Positions 10,095-17,728 of a stretch of DNA of 64,000 bases are shown in pieces. The DNA comes from Streptomyces venezuelae. GTDB taxonomy: Bacteria; Actinomycetota; Actinomycetes; Streptomycetales; Streptomycetaceae. Where the stretch lies: positions 7,998,001 to 8,062,000 of the forward strand of contig NZ_CP029192.1 of the NCBI RefSeq assembly GCF_008642315.1, in the 5' to 3' direction. Both the position numbers and the translations under genes were made by a program. Every line of letters starts with the position of its first letter. Within the stretch, counting starts at the first letter, position 1. The notes beneath the pieces were generated by a model that saw nothing but the letters and a program-made list of their open reading frames with translations, was not told the DNA's origin and ran no database searches.

Positions 10095-10688
10095 ATGGGC
10101 ATGGCTGTTCTCAGGAAATGCGCACGCCCGATGCTCGCCTCCGTCTTCGTCACGGGCGGGCTGCACACTCTTCGGGACCCGCAGCGCGTGGCGCCCGCCG
10201 CCGAGGCCGTGACCGCGCCCGTGGCGTCCCGGATCCCATGGCTCACGGAGGACCCCGAGCGGCTGGTCCGCGTCAACGGCGCGGTGCAGCTGGGCGCCGG
10301 TCTGATGCTGGCGACCGGCCGCGTCCCGCGCGTCGCGGCCCTCGCGCTCGCCGGCACGCTGGTGCCGACGACCCTGGCGGGGCACGCGTGGTGGAAGGAG
10401 AAGGATCCGGAGCGACGGGCGGCCCAGCGCACACAGTTCGTCAAGAACGTCTCGCTGCTCGGCGGCCTCCTCATCGCGGCGGCCGACACCCACGGCAAGC
10501 CGTCCGTGGCCTACCGCACCCGTACCGCGGCCGTCGCCGGCCGCCGGGCGGCCCGCCGCACCCGCCGCGACGCCACGAAGGCGCTGAGCGGAGCGGCGGG
10601 GGACGCGGCGGGGACGGTCCGCTCGCTGACCGAGAGCGCGCAGAACGCGGTCGCTCGTCAGCAGAAGGCCGTCGCGCGCCGGATCTGA
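10095..10688 (+). CDS. DoxX-family membrane protein
   Basis: A protein of 197 residues starting MGMAVLRKCARPMLASVFVTGGLHTLRDP, the usual DoxX beginning, with about four membrane segments in the first 140 residues (VNGAVQLGAGLMLATGRVPR, ALALAGTLVPTTLAGHAWW). A long basic Ala/Arg-rich tail follows from about 140, which is unusual for the family. DoxX proteins are quinone- or redox-linked membrane proteins of uncertain function. ATG 10095 or ATG 10101 could start it. The stop codon lies inside the first copy of a 19-bp tandem repeat. Confidence 0.75.
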   Translation: MGMAVLRKCARPMLASVFVTGGLHTLRDPQRVAPAAEAVTAPVASRIPWLTEDPERLVRVNGAVQLGAGLMLATGRVPRVAALALAGTLVPTTLAGHAWWKEKDPERRAAQRTQFVKNVSLLGGLLIAAADTHGKPSVAYRTRTAAVAGRRAARRTRRDATKALSGAAGDAAGTVRSLTESAQNAVARQQKAVARRI

Positions 10689-10721
10689 AACTCCTGTTGT
10701 GCTCTGAAACTCCTGTTGTGC
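10684..10721 (+). repeat. Exact 19-bp tandem direct repeat
   Basis: TCTGAAACTCCTGTTGTGC occurs at 10684-10702 and again at 10703-10721 with no mismatch. The first copy contains the TGA of the DoxX-like gene and the second abuts a LacI-type palindrome. A recent tandem duplication is the simplest reading. Confidence 0.9.
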
Positions 10722-10730
10722 AAGCGCTTG
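10721..10730. promoter_or_regulatory. LacI-type palindrome upstream of the polysaccharide lyase
   Basis: The perfect 10-bp palindrome CAAGCGCTTG is of the AAGCGCTT class bound by LacI-family regulators such as CcpA- and MalR-like proteins. It differs from the GAGCGCTC sites at 3.6-6.9 kb, so a different regulator, not in this window, is likely. Confidence 0.5.
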
Positions 10731-10798
10731 CTGTGATGGTGGGGGCAGTGGCACCCTCGTGGCCGCCCCACCACCCCCCCACCTCGCAGGAGCATGCC

Positions 10799-11581
10799 GT
10801 GAACCGGACCGCGAAGACGCTCACCTCGGCAGGCGGCATGGTCGCGGCCGCAGCCGCCGCCTGGGCCGTCGCCGTCGCCCTGCCGCAGGGCGCAGACGCC
10901 GCGCCGCACGACAGCGGCAAGGGAGACGAGCGGGCCAAGGGCGCAAGGAGCGTGCTGTGGGACGGTGACGCCTCCCACGGGCTCGGCGTCTTCGGGACCA
11001 CCCTGTGCGACGCGCCCGGCAGCGTCACCGTCGACAACTGGGGCACGGCCCGCGGTGACTTCTTCAAGTTCAACAAGCCGATCGGCGTGCCGCGCTGCGA
11101 GGCGCACAACGTGCGGACCGGGAGCGGCGAGTACGCCTTCCGGGACGGGCGCACGTACTGGTTCGGGTGGGACTCGATGACGAAGACGGGGGAGGCGCAG
11201 ACCGTCTTCCAGTGGAAGTCCAACGGCACCAACGACCAGCACAGCCAGAACTACCCGGTGATCATGAAGGTCGAGGACGGCAGGCTGAAGGTCTGGTACG
11301 TGGCCCCCGGCGAGGAGTGGACGTCCATCGGCTCCGCCCCGTGGTCGGCCGGTGCCTGGCACTCCGTCCAGCTCGGCATCACCACGAGTTCCGGCAGTTC
11401 CGGCAAGCTCTCGGTCCACCTGGACGGCAAGGAGATCGCCTCCCGTACCGGCGCCCGCACCTGGGACGACCTCGGCAACAAGCCGCGGTGGGGCACCTAT
11501 TGGGGCACCGACTCCAGTACGGCGGCCATCAACTGGATCGACGGCCTGGCGATGGGGGAGTCGCGGGCCGACGTCGACTGA
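10799..11581 (+). CDS. Secreted polysaccharide lyase (heparin-lyase-like jelly roll)
   Basis: A protein of 260 residues with a signal peptide (about 1-35, cleavage near ADAAP). The body has the pattern of the bacterial polysaccharide lyase family that includes heparinase I-like folds: EYAFRDGRTYWFGWDS, VFQWKS, YPVIMKVEDGRLKVWY, WHSVQLGI, GKLSVHLDGKEI and a C-terminal KPRWGTYWGTDS. AGGAG precedes GTG 10799. Substrate unknown, probably a uronic-acid-containing polymer. It stands alone, with a LacI-type palindrome 70 bases upstream. Confidence 0.72.
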   Translation: MNRTAKTLTSAGGMVAAAAAAWAVAVALPQGADAAPHDSGKGDERAKGARSVLWDGDASHGLGVFGTTLCDAPGSVTVDNWGTARGDFFKFNKPIGVPRCEAHNVRTGSGEYAFRDGRTYWFGWDSMTKTGEAQTVFQWKSNGTNDQHSQNYPVIMKVEDGRLKVWYVAPGEEWTSIGSAPWSAGAWHSVQLGITTSSGSSGKLSVHLDGKEIASRTGARTWDDLGNKPRWGTYWGTDSSTAAINWIDGLAMGESRADVD

Positions 11582-11632
11582 CCCCCGGCGCGGGGCTGGT
11601 TCACCCGGGGACTTCGGGGCATCCGGCCGAGT

Positions 11633-11905
11633 ATGACGACACGTGATGAGTTCAACGGCCCGTCCGGCATGGGCGAGATGGAGCGCGGCACCCCGCAGAG
11701 ACTCGAGGCGCGGCAGCGCATGCGGACCCTGGCCTGGGGCGCCCTGTGCGTCCTGCTCGCCGTGTGGTCGGTCGCGTGGGGCGTCGGCGCCGTCACGGGC
11801 ACGGCCGACGCGTGGGCGTACTTCGTGCCCGGAGTCGTTCTGCTGGCGATCGCGCTGTGGGCGCGACGCTCCGCCGTCCGCAACAGCCCGCCGCGGCACC
11901 TGTAA
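11633..11905 (+). CDS. Small two-helix membrane protein
   Basis: A protein of 90 residues with a polar N-terminus and two hydrophobic segments (about 33-55 and 60-78). Unrecognised family. The ribosome site is weak, but the frame is clean and codon use fits. It lies between the lyase and mycothione reductase genes. Confidence 0.55.
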   Translation: MTTRDEFNGPSGMGEMERGTPQRLEARQRMRTLAWGALCVLLAVWSVAWGVGAVTGTADAWAYFVPGVVLLAIALWARRSAVRNSPPRHL

Positions 11906-11993
11906 CAGGCGTGGGCGGGGGGACCGGGCGGGGGAGTGGGCGTGGGCGCGGCGCCTGAGGTGTGCCGAGAACATATGTGGATACTCTCCGTAT

Positions 11994-13358
11994 ATGCGAC
12001 ACCATGATCTCCTCGTCCTCGGCGTCGGCTCCGGAAACGTGCTGATCGACGACCGTTTCTCCCACCTGGACGTCGCCGTCGTGGCGGAGGGCCCGTTCGG
12101 CGGCACCTGCCTCAACGCGGGCTGCATCCCGAGCAAGATGCTCGCCGTGACGGCCGAAGTGGCCGACGGCGTACGCGAGGCGGACCGGCACGACGTGCGG
12201 GCGACGTCGGACGGCATCGACTGGTCGGCCGTGCGGGAGCGCGTCTTCGGCCGCCTCGACGCCGTGTCGCGGGACGGCGAGGACGGCCGCCGTGCCTCGG
12301 ACTTCGTGACCGTCCACCGGGGCCGCGCCCGCTTCACCGGAGAGCGCGAGCTGCTGGTGGAGACGGCCGACGGGCCCGTGACGGTGAGCGCGGACCGGAT
12401 CGTCGTCGCGGCGGGCGGCCGCCCCGTCGTCCCGCCCCCGGTGGCGGACTCCGGCCTCCCCTACGAGACGTCCGACACCGTGATGCGCCGTGCCGGGGTG
12501 CCCGAGCGGCTGGCCGTCCTCGGCGGCGGCTACATCGCCGCCGAGCTCGCCCACGTCTTCCACGCCGCGGGCGCTGCCGTCACCGTCGTCGAGAAGAAGG
12601 ACACGCTCCTCGCCGAGCAGGACGAATCGGTCGCGTCGGCCTTCACCGACAGCGTGCGCGACCAGTACGACCTGCGGCTCGGCCGGGAGCTGGTGCGCGT
12701 GGAAGGCAGCCCCGGACACCTGCGGCTGACCCTCGACGACGACTCGGTCGTCGAGGCCGACACGCTGCTCGTCGCCGTGGGCCGCGAGCCGAACAGCGAC
12801 ACACTCGACCTGGACAAGGCCGGCATCACGTGTGACGACAAGGGAATGATCGAGGTCGACGCGCAGCTGCGCACCGGCGCCGACGGCGTCTGGGCGCTCG
12901 GCGACACCATCGCCGGGCCGCCCCTGAAGCACGTGGCCAACCGTGAGGCCGAGGTGGTGGCCCACAACCTCCTGCACCCCGACGAGCCGCGCACGATGTC
13001 GTACGACGTGGTGCCCGCGGCCGTGTTCACCCGGCCCCAGATCGCCCAGGTGGGGATCACCGAACAGGAGGCCCGCGAGCGGGGCGTGGAGTACGTGGTC
13101 GGCTCGCGCCGGTACGAGGACGTGGCGTACGGCTGGGCGCTGGAGGAAACCCGGGGCTTCTGCAAGGTGTTGGCCGACCCGAAGAGCGGCCGTCTGCTCG
13201 GCGCGCACGTGCTCGGACCGCAGGCCGCCACCCTCATCCAGCCGCTCGTCCTCGCGATGACCTTCGGGCTGACGGTGCGGGAGGTCGCCGAGCGCCCGCT
13301 GTGGATCCACCCGGCCCTGACCGAAGTGGTCGAAAACGCCCTGCGCGAGGTCATGTGA
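11994..13358 (+). CDS. mtr: Mycothione reductase
   Basis: Reduces mycothiol disulfide with NADPH, maintaining the main actinobacterial thiol pool in the cytosol. The protein has 454 residues. The N-terminus DLLVLGVGSGN and redox pair Cys39/Cys44 in GGTCLNAGCIPSKM are typical of the disulfide reductase family. The NAD(P) motif is VLGGGYIAAELA, the second FAD motif VWALGDTIAGPPLKHVANREAE, and the C-terminal interface motif WIHPALTEVVENAL carries the catalytic His-Pro-Glu. No clear ribosome site precedes ATG 11994, so translation may be leaderless or weak, but the N-terminus fits family length. A strong hairpin follows. Confidence 0.9.
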   Translation: MRHHDLLVLGVGSGNVLIDDRFSHLDVAVVAEGPFGGTCLNAGCIPSKMLAVTAEVADGVREADRHDVRATSDGIDWSAVRERVFGRLDAVSRDGEDGRRASDFVTVHRGRARFTGERELLVETADGPVTVSADRIVVAAGGRPVVPPPVADSGLPYETSDTVMRRAGVPERLAVLGGGYIAAELAHVFHAAGAAVTVVEKKDTLLAEQDESVASAFTDSVRDQYDLRLGRELVRVEGSPGHLRLTLDDDSVVEADTLLVAVGREPNSDTLDLDKAGITCDDKGMIEVDAQLRTGADGVWALGDTIAGPPLKHVANREAEVVAHNLLHPDEPRTMSYDVVPAAVFTRPQIAQVGITEQEARERGVEYVVGSRRYEDVAYGWALEETRGFCKVLADPKSGRLLGAHVLGPQAATLIQPLVLAMTFGLTVREVAERPLWIHPALTEVVENALREVM

Positions 13359-13376
13359 CGCCCTGACACGCGGACG

Positions 13377-13412
13377 GAAAACGGGAGGCCTTCGAACAGG
13401 TCTCCCGTTTTC
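13377..13412. terminator. Terminator after mtr
   Basis: A perfect 11-bp stem GAAAACGGGAG (13377-13387) pairs with 13402-13412, with extra pairs inside the loop. The right arm ends in TTTTC, giving a short U-tract. Confidence 0.8.
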
Positions 13413-13432
13413 ACGTGATCACCATGATTAAG

Positions 13433-13451
13433 TTAGGTTAGCCTTCCCTGA
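13433..13451 (+). promoter_or_regulatory. Iron box (DmdR/IdeR operator) of the aryl carrier protein gene
   Basis: TTAGGTTAGCCTTCCCTGA: the left half matches the actinobacterial iron box consensus TTAGGTTAGGCTAACCTAA well, the right half less so. It lies 53 bases upstream of the carrier protein gene. The family acts as an Fe(II)-dependent repressor, so the gene should be induced by iron starvation. Confidence 0.75.
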
Positions 13452-13503
13452 GTGTGGACCGGGGACGGAGAGTCCGCGCTGCGCGTTTCGAAGGAGCCAT
13501 CCG

Positions 13504-13743
13504 ATGAACCAGACCTTGTCGCCCGAGCGTGTCCGCGCCGACATCGCGGAACTGCTCGACTGCGACCCCGCCGAGATCGCGCCCGACGAGGATCTGTTCG
13601 ACCTCGGTCTCGACTCGGTGCGGATCATGACCCTGGTTCAGCGGTGGCGTGCCGCGGGAGCGACCACGCTGGAATTCCCCGACCTGGCCGAGCAGCCCGA
13701 ACTGGGCCACTGGACGGCTCTCCTGACGGAGCGTGCCGCGTGA
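13504..13743 (+). CDS. Stand-alone aryl carrier protein (EntB/DhbB C-terminal type)
   Basis: A protein of 79 residues with the phosphopantetheine site LGLDSVR (Ser38). The surrounding pattern (FDLGLDSVRIMTLVQRWRAAGA...F.DLAEQPELGHWTALL) is that of the aryl carrier domains at the C-termini of EntB and DhbB, rather than of peptidyl or acyl carriers. Here there is no fused isochorismatase domain. Once phosphopantetheinylated it should hold 2,3-dihydroxybenzoate or salicylate and hand it to the first condensation domain of the NRPS at 18512. The activating ligase and aryl acid genes are not in the window. Its GTGA stop overlaps the start of the next gene by 4 bases. Confidence 0.82.
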   Translation: MNQTLSPERVRADIAELLDCDPAEIAPDEDLFDLGLDSVRIMTLVQRWRAAGATTLEFPDLAEQPELGHWTALLTERAA

Positions 13744-14591
13744 CCCGGGTCGACCACCGCCACCGCCACCTGGACCGGATCGCCGAGGTCCGCGAGGGTC
13801 TGCACGCCGAGAAGGTGGGCTACCCGATCGGCATCCGGCAGGCCGAGGTGGTGCGCACCGCCAAGGTCGGCGAAGGCCTGCTGCGGCTGACCCTGGGCGG
13901 CCCCGGCACCGAGGGGTTCGAGGCGCACGCGCCGGACGAGCACGTGAAGCTCATCTTCCCGGAGCCGGACGGCGAGCTGCGGCTGCCCGAGCGCAACGGG
14001 GCGATGCTGCGCTGGCCGCGTCCTGCGCCCACCTCGCGCGAGTACACCGTGCGTCGCTACGACCCCGGCACGGGCGAACTCGACATCGACATCGTCCCGC
14101 ACGACGGCGGTCTCGCGTCGGACTGGGCGCACGCGGTCCAGCCCGGCGCCGTCGTGCACGTCGCGGGCCCGCCCGGCGGCCTGATCGTCCCGCACACCTA
14201 CGACCGCTACCTGCTCGCCGGAGACATCACGGCCCTGCCCGCCATCGCGCGGTGGCTGGAGGAGCTGCCACGGACCGCGAAGGGCTGGGCGTTCGTCGAA
14301 GTGGCCGATGCCGCCGAGGAGATCGAGCTCTCCGCGCCCGAGGGCGTCGAGGTGCACTGGCTGCACCGCGGCACGCTGCCCCCGGGCACGGGCGGCGCGC
14401 TGGAGCGGGCCGTGACCGCGGTGACCGTGCCCGAGGGGGAGCGCGTCTACGTGTGGGTCGCGGGCGAGGCCGGGCAGATCAAGCCCCTGCGCCGCTGGGT
14501 CCGCGACGAGTTGGGGCTCGGCAAGGCCGACCACGACATCACCGGCTACTGGAAGCGCGGCGTCGCCGACTTCGACGAGGACGATCACTGA
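13740..14591 (+). CDS. Siderophore-interacting protein (NAD(P)H ferric-siderophore reductase)
   Basis: Releases iron in the cytosol by reducing the imported ferric siderophore. The protein has 283 residues. The FAD-binding domain (about 25-150) carries SREYTVRRYDPGTGELDIDIVPH with the RxYT flavin motif, followed by the SIP-type C-terminal domain (AGDITALPAIARWLEELP, VYVWVAGEAGQIKPLRRWVRDELGL, ITGYWKRGVAD). It is closest in pattern to ViuB/FscN/SIP family members. GTG 13740 overlaps the carrier protein stop, so the two are translationally coupled. The pairing places iron release under the same iron box as substrate loading. Confidence 0.88.
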   Translation: MTRVDHRHRHLDRIAEVREGLHAEKVGYPIGIRQAEVVRTAKVGEGLLRLTLGGPGTEGFEAHAPDEHVKLIFPEPDGELRLPERNGAMLRWPRPAPTSREYTVRRYDPGTGELDIDIVPHDGGLASDWAHAVQPGAVVHVAGPPGGLIVPHTYDRYLLAGDITALPAIARWLEELPRTAKGWAFVEVADAAEEIELSAPEGVEVHWLHRGTLPPGTGGALERAVTAVTVPEGERVYVWVAGEAGQIKPLRRWVRDELGLGKADHDITGYWKRGVADFDEDDH

Positions 14592-14605
14592 CAGACCGGC
14601 GGGAA

Positions 14606-14630
14606 GGGCGCGCGAAATCGTTGCGCGCCC
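14606..14630. terminator. Hairpin after the siderophore-interacting protein gene
   Basis: An 8-bp stem GGGCGCGC (14606-14613) with 14623-14630 and a 9-base loop. It separates the first iron-regulated transcript from the promoter of the second. Confidence 0.55.
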
Positions 14631-14658
14631 CGATTGACCTGCCGTGCTCACCATCTAC

Positions 14659-14677
14659 TAAGGTGAGCCTTACCTAA
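14659..14677 (+). promoter_or_regulatory. Iron box (DmdR/IdeR operator) of the transporter-NRPS operon
   Basis: TAAGGTGAGCCTTACCTAA is a near-palindromic 19-mer matching the iron box consensus in both halves. A plausible promoter has TTGACC at 14634-14639, a 16-base spacer and TACTAA at 14656-14661, so the box overlaps the -10 and a bound repressor would block RNA polymerase. Confidence 0.88.
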
Positions 14678-14694
14678 GTATCAAGGAGTGAAAC

Positions 14695-15690
14695 ATGTCC
14701 ATACGCAGATCGTCGGGCCTGGTCGGTGCCGTGGCGCTGGCACTGATGGTGACCGGGTGCGGATCGTCCGACGGAGGATCGGACGACACCGGCAAGGGCA
14801 AGACGCGGGTGTTCGCCGCCGACAACGGCAAGATCACCATCCCGTCCGACCCGAAGCGTGTGGTGGCCACCGGCTACGCCGTCCCGGCCCTGATCGAGGG
14901 CGGCGCACCCCTCGTCGGCATCTCGTCCTGGAAGCGGGGCGAGCCGATGATGAGCAAGCAGGACCTCGCCACGTACAAGAAGACGCCCAAGGTGGCGGGC
15001 GAGCTGGCGACCGAGACCAACTACGAGGCCATCGCCGAGGCCGAGCCCGACCTGATCGTCATCGGCGTCCCCGCCCCGGTGCTCGGCGACATCGACGTCA
15101 AGCGCCTCGAAGGCATCGCCCCCGTCGTCGCGATCGGCCCGACCGTGCCGTCCGCCTGGCGCAAGCTGGCCCACAAGCAGTCCGACGCGGCGGGCGCGCT
15201 GAAGAAGTTCGACGCCGCGAAGACCACGTACGAGGCCGAGGCCGACAAGCTGTCCAAGAAGTACGCGGACGTGCTGCCCAAGCTGAAGCTCGGCCATGTC
15301 GGCGCGTACGGCGAGACCGCGAAGGGCACGTTCCAGCGCGAGTTCGGCGGCTCGTGGGGCACCAACATCGCCGAGGACGTCGGCGCGAAGTACTACGGCA
15401 AGGTCAAGGAGCCCGGCCCGGGTTCGAAGGCCGTCAGCGAGTACCCCTCCATCGAGGAACTCCCCGACGCCCTCGGCAAGGCCGACGCCATCACCTACTC
15501 GGTCAACCCCGACGGCAGCGTCCCGAAGCCGGTCAAGTACGTCATGGACTCCAAGCTCTGGAAGAACCTGCCCGCCGTCAAGGCCGGCAAGACCTTCCCG
15601 ATCCGCTACACCGAGGCCGCGACCTACGGGCAGGCCATGCAGACCCTGGACGCGATCGACAAGTCGTTCGCTCCGCTCCTGAAGCGGTGA
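14695..15690 (+). CDS. Ferric-siderophore ABC transporter, substrate-binding lipoprotein
   Basis: A protein of 331 residues. The lipoprotein signal ends with lipobox VTGC (Cys22), followed by a Ser/Gly/Asp linker. The FecB/FhuD-type periplasmic-binding fold shows PKRVVATGYAVPALIEGGAPLVGI, the YEAIAEAEPDLIVIG signature and a long helical connector. It should sit on the outer face of the membrane and capture the siderophore made by this locus, or a related one. A ribosome site AAGGAG precedes ATG 14695. It heads an operon in which each following transporter gene overlaps by 4 bases. Confidence 0.9.
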   Translation: MSIRRSSGLVGAVALALMVTGCGSSDGGSDDTGKGKTRVFAADNGKITIPSDPKRVVATGYAVPALIEGGAPLVGISSWKRGEPMMSKQDLATYKKTPKVAGELATETNYEAIAEAEPDLIVIGVPAPVLGDIDVKRLEGIAPVVAIGPTVPSAWRKLAHKQSDAAGALKKFDAAKTTYEAEADKLSKKYADVLPKLKLGHVGAYGETAKGTFQREFGGSWGTNIAEDVGAKYYGKVKEPGPGSKAVSEYPSIEELPDALGKADAITYSVNPDGSVPKPVKYVMDSKLWKNLPAVKAGKTFPIRYTEAATYGQAMQTLDAIDKSFAPLLKR

Positions 15691-16712
15691 CCGTCGCGGG
15701 CCGCGCCTGTGAGGCGGCCGGAACCAGAAAGACCGTCTCGCGGACCGGCCTGCTCGTCGGCGGCCTGGTGCTGATGGCCGTCGTCGCCGTGCTCAGCATC
15801 GGCATCGGCGCCCGCTCGGTCGCGCCCGGCGAGGTCGTGCGGGCCCTGTTCGACTACCAGGGCAGCAACGACGACCACGTGATCGTGCGCGACGTCCGCG
15901 CGCCGCGCGCGCTGCTCGCCATCGCGGTGGGCGCGGCCCTCGCGGTGGCGGGCGCCCTCATCCAGACGCTGGCCCGCAACCCGCTCGCCGAACCCGGCAT
16001 CCTCGGGGTCACCGCGGGCGCCGGCTTCTCCATCACCATCGGCTCGGCGCTCGGGCTGACGGTCAATCAAGCCGGTGAACTGGGCTTCGCGGTCCTCGGC
16101 TCGGTCGTCGCCGCGCTCCTCGTCGTCGCGGTCGGACGGCACTCGCCGCTGCGCCTGGTGCTCGCGGGCGTCGCCCTGACCGCCGTACTGAACGGCGTCG
16201 CCCTCGGCCTGCGGCTGATGCTGCCCGACACCTTCGACGCGTACCGGTTCTGGTCGGTCGGCTCCCTCGCGGCCCGCGAACAGGCACCCATGGCCCTGCC
16301 CGTGACGGTCATCGCCTTCGCCCTCGTCGGCGCGCTGCTGCTGAGCCGCGCGCTCAACGCCCTGTCGCTCGGCGAGACCGTCGCGCACACGCTGGGCGCG
16401 AACGTCGGACGGGTGCGGATCGCCGCCCTCGTACTGATCACCGTGCTCAGCGGCGCGGCGACAGCGGTCGCCGGACCCATCCTGTTCGTCGGCCTGATCG
16501 TGCCGCACCTGGTCCGCAGGCCCGCCGGCGGCTCCGTGCCGTGGCTGATCCTCTACACGATGGTGCTCGGCCCGATCCTGCTCCTGATCGCCGACATCGG
16601 CTCGCGCGTCCTGCTGCCCACCGGCGAGGTGCCGGTGGCCATCGTGACCGCGTTCCTCGGCGGCCCCATGCTGATCTGGGCCGTGCGCCGCTACGGAGCG
16701 GGGTCGCTGTGA
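15687..16712 (+). CDS. Ferric-siderophore ABC transporter permease 1 (FecCD family)
   Basis: A protein of 341 residues with about ten predicted membrane helices. FecCD signatures include RAPRALLAIAVGAALAVAGALIQTLARNPLAEPGILGVTAGAGF near the N-terminus and GPILFVGLIVPHLVR near the C-terminus. It forms half of the membrane channel with the next gene. GTG 15687 overlaps the lipoprotein stop (GTGA). Confidence 0.9.
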   Translation: MTVAGRACEAAGTRKTVSRTGLLVGGLVLMAVVAVLSIGIGARSVAPGEVVRALFDYQGSNDDHVIVRDVRAPRALLAIAVGAALAVAGALIQTLARNPLAEPGILGVTAGAGFSITIGSALGLTVNQAGELGFAVLGSVVAALLVVAVGRHSPLRLVLAGVALTAVLNGVALGLRLMLPDTFDAYRFWSVGSLAAREQAPMALPVTVIAFALVGALLLSRALNALSLGETVAHTLGANVGRVRIAALVLITVLSGAATAVAGPILFVGLIVPHLVRRPAGGSVPWLILYTMVLGPILLLIADIGSRVLLPTGEVPVAIVTAFLGGPMLIWAVRRYGAGSL

Positions 16713-17728
16713 ACACACTCACGACGAGAAACGTGCACACACTCATACCGAAAACCGAACGCCGCACGGTGATCCTCGTCGCCGTCATGACCGTACTGAT
16801 GCTCGGCCTCGGCCTGCTCGGACTCTGCTACGGCACGTCATGGTCCACCCCCGGCGAGGTGTTCGCCTCGCTGACCGGCACCGACCGCTCCGTGGTCATC
16901 TCCGACTGGCGGCTGCCGCGCGTCCTCGCCGGACTGGTCTTCGGCGCCGCCCTCGGTGTCGCGGGAGCCCTCTTCCAGAACCTCACGCGCAACCCGCTGG
17001 GCAGCCCCGACGTGATCGGCCTCGACGCGGGCGCCTACACCGGCGCCCTCTTCGCCCTCACCGTCCTGTCGGGCACCTCCGCCCAACTGGCCACCGGCTC
17101 CGTGCTCGGCGGCCTGATCATCGCCGCCGTGATCTACCTCCTCTCGTTCGACCGCGGCTTCTCCGGGCTGCGCCTCGTGGTGATCGGCATCGCCGTCAAC
17201 GCGATGGTGACCGCGATCAACTCGTGGATCGTGCTCCGCGCCGACCTGGAAGTGGCGATCGCCGCCGTCGGCTGGAGCGCGGGCTCCCTCGCCGGCGTCG
17301 GCTGGGAGGACCTGGGCATCCCCTTCACGGTCATCGCCGTGCTCCTCGCCCTGATGGCGTCGCGGGCGCACGCCATGCACCAGGCGGCCCTCGGCGACGC
17401 GATCGCCGTGACCACCGGCGTCGGCCTCAACCGGCTGCGGCTGCTGATGGTCCTCGTCGGCGTCGGCTGCACCGCCACGGTGACCGCGGTCGCAGGCCCC
17501 ATCGCGTTCATCGCACTCGCCGCCCCGCAGATCGGCCGCAGGCTCGCGGGCGCCGCGGGCGTACCGCTGCTCCCGGCCGCGCTGACCGGCGCGGTGCTGC
17601 TCCAGGGCGCCGACCTGATCGCCCAGATGCTCCTCGCACCCGTCGCCCTGCCGGTCGGCGTCGTCAGCACCGCGATCGGCGGCTGCTACTTGATCTGGCT
17701 CCTCAGTAAGGAGGTGGCGCGCGCGTGA
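16709..17728 (+). CDS. Ferric-siderophore ABC transporter permease 2 (FecCD family)
   Basis: A protein of 339 residues, homologous to permease 1, with WRLPRVLAGLVFGAALGVAGALFQNLTRNPLGSPDVIG and the C-terminal coupling helix region GPIAFIALAAPQIGRRL. GTG 16709 overlaps the upstream stop. It should form a heterodimer with permease 1. Confidence 0.9.
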   Translation: MNTLTTRNVHTLIPKTERRTVILVAVMTVLMLGLGLLGLCYGTSWSTPGEVFASLTGTDRSVVISDWRLPRVLAGLVFGAALGVAGALFQNLTRNPLGSPDVIGLDAGAYTGALFALTVLSGTSAQLATGSVLGGLIIAAVIYLLSFDRGFSGLRLVVIGIAVNAMVTAINSWIVLRADLEVAIAAVGWSAGSLAGVGWEDLGIPFTVIAVLLALMASRAHAMHQAALGDAIAVTTGVGLNRLRLLMVLVGVGCTATVTAVAGPIAFIALAAPQIGRRLAGAAGVPLLPAALTGAVLLQGADLIAQMLLAPVALPVGVVSTAIGGCYLIWLLSKEVARA

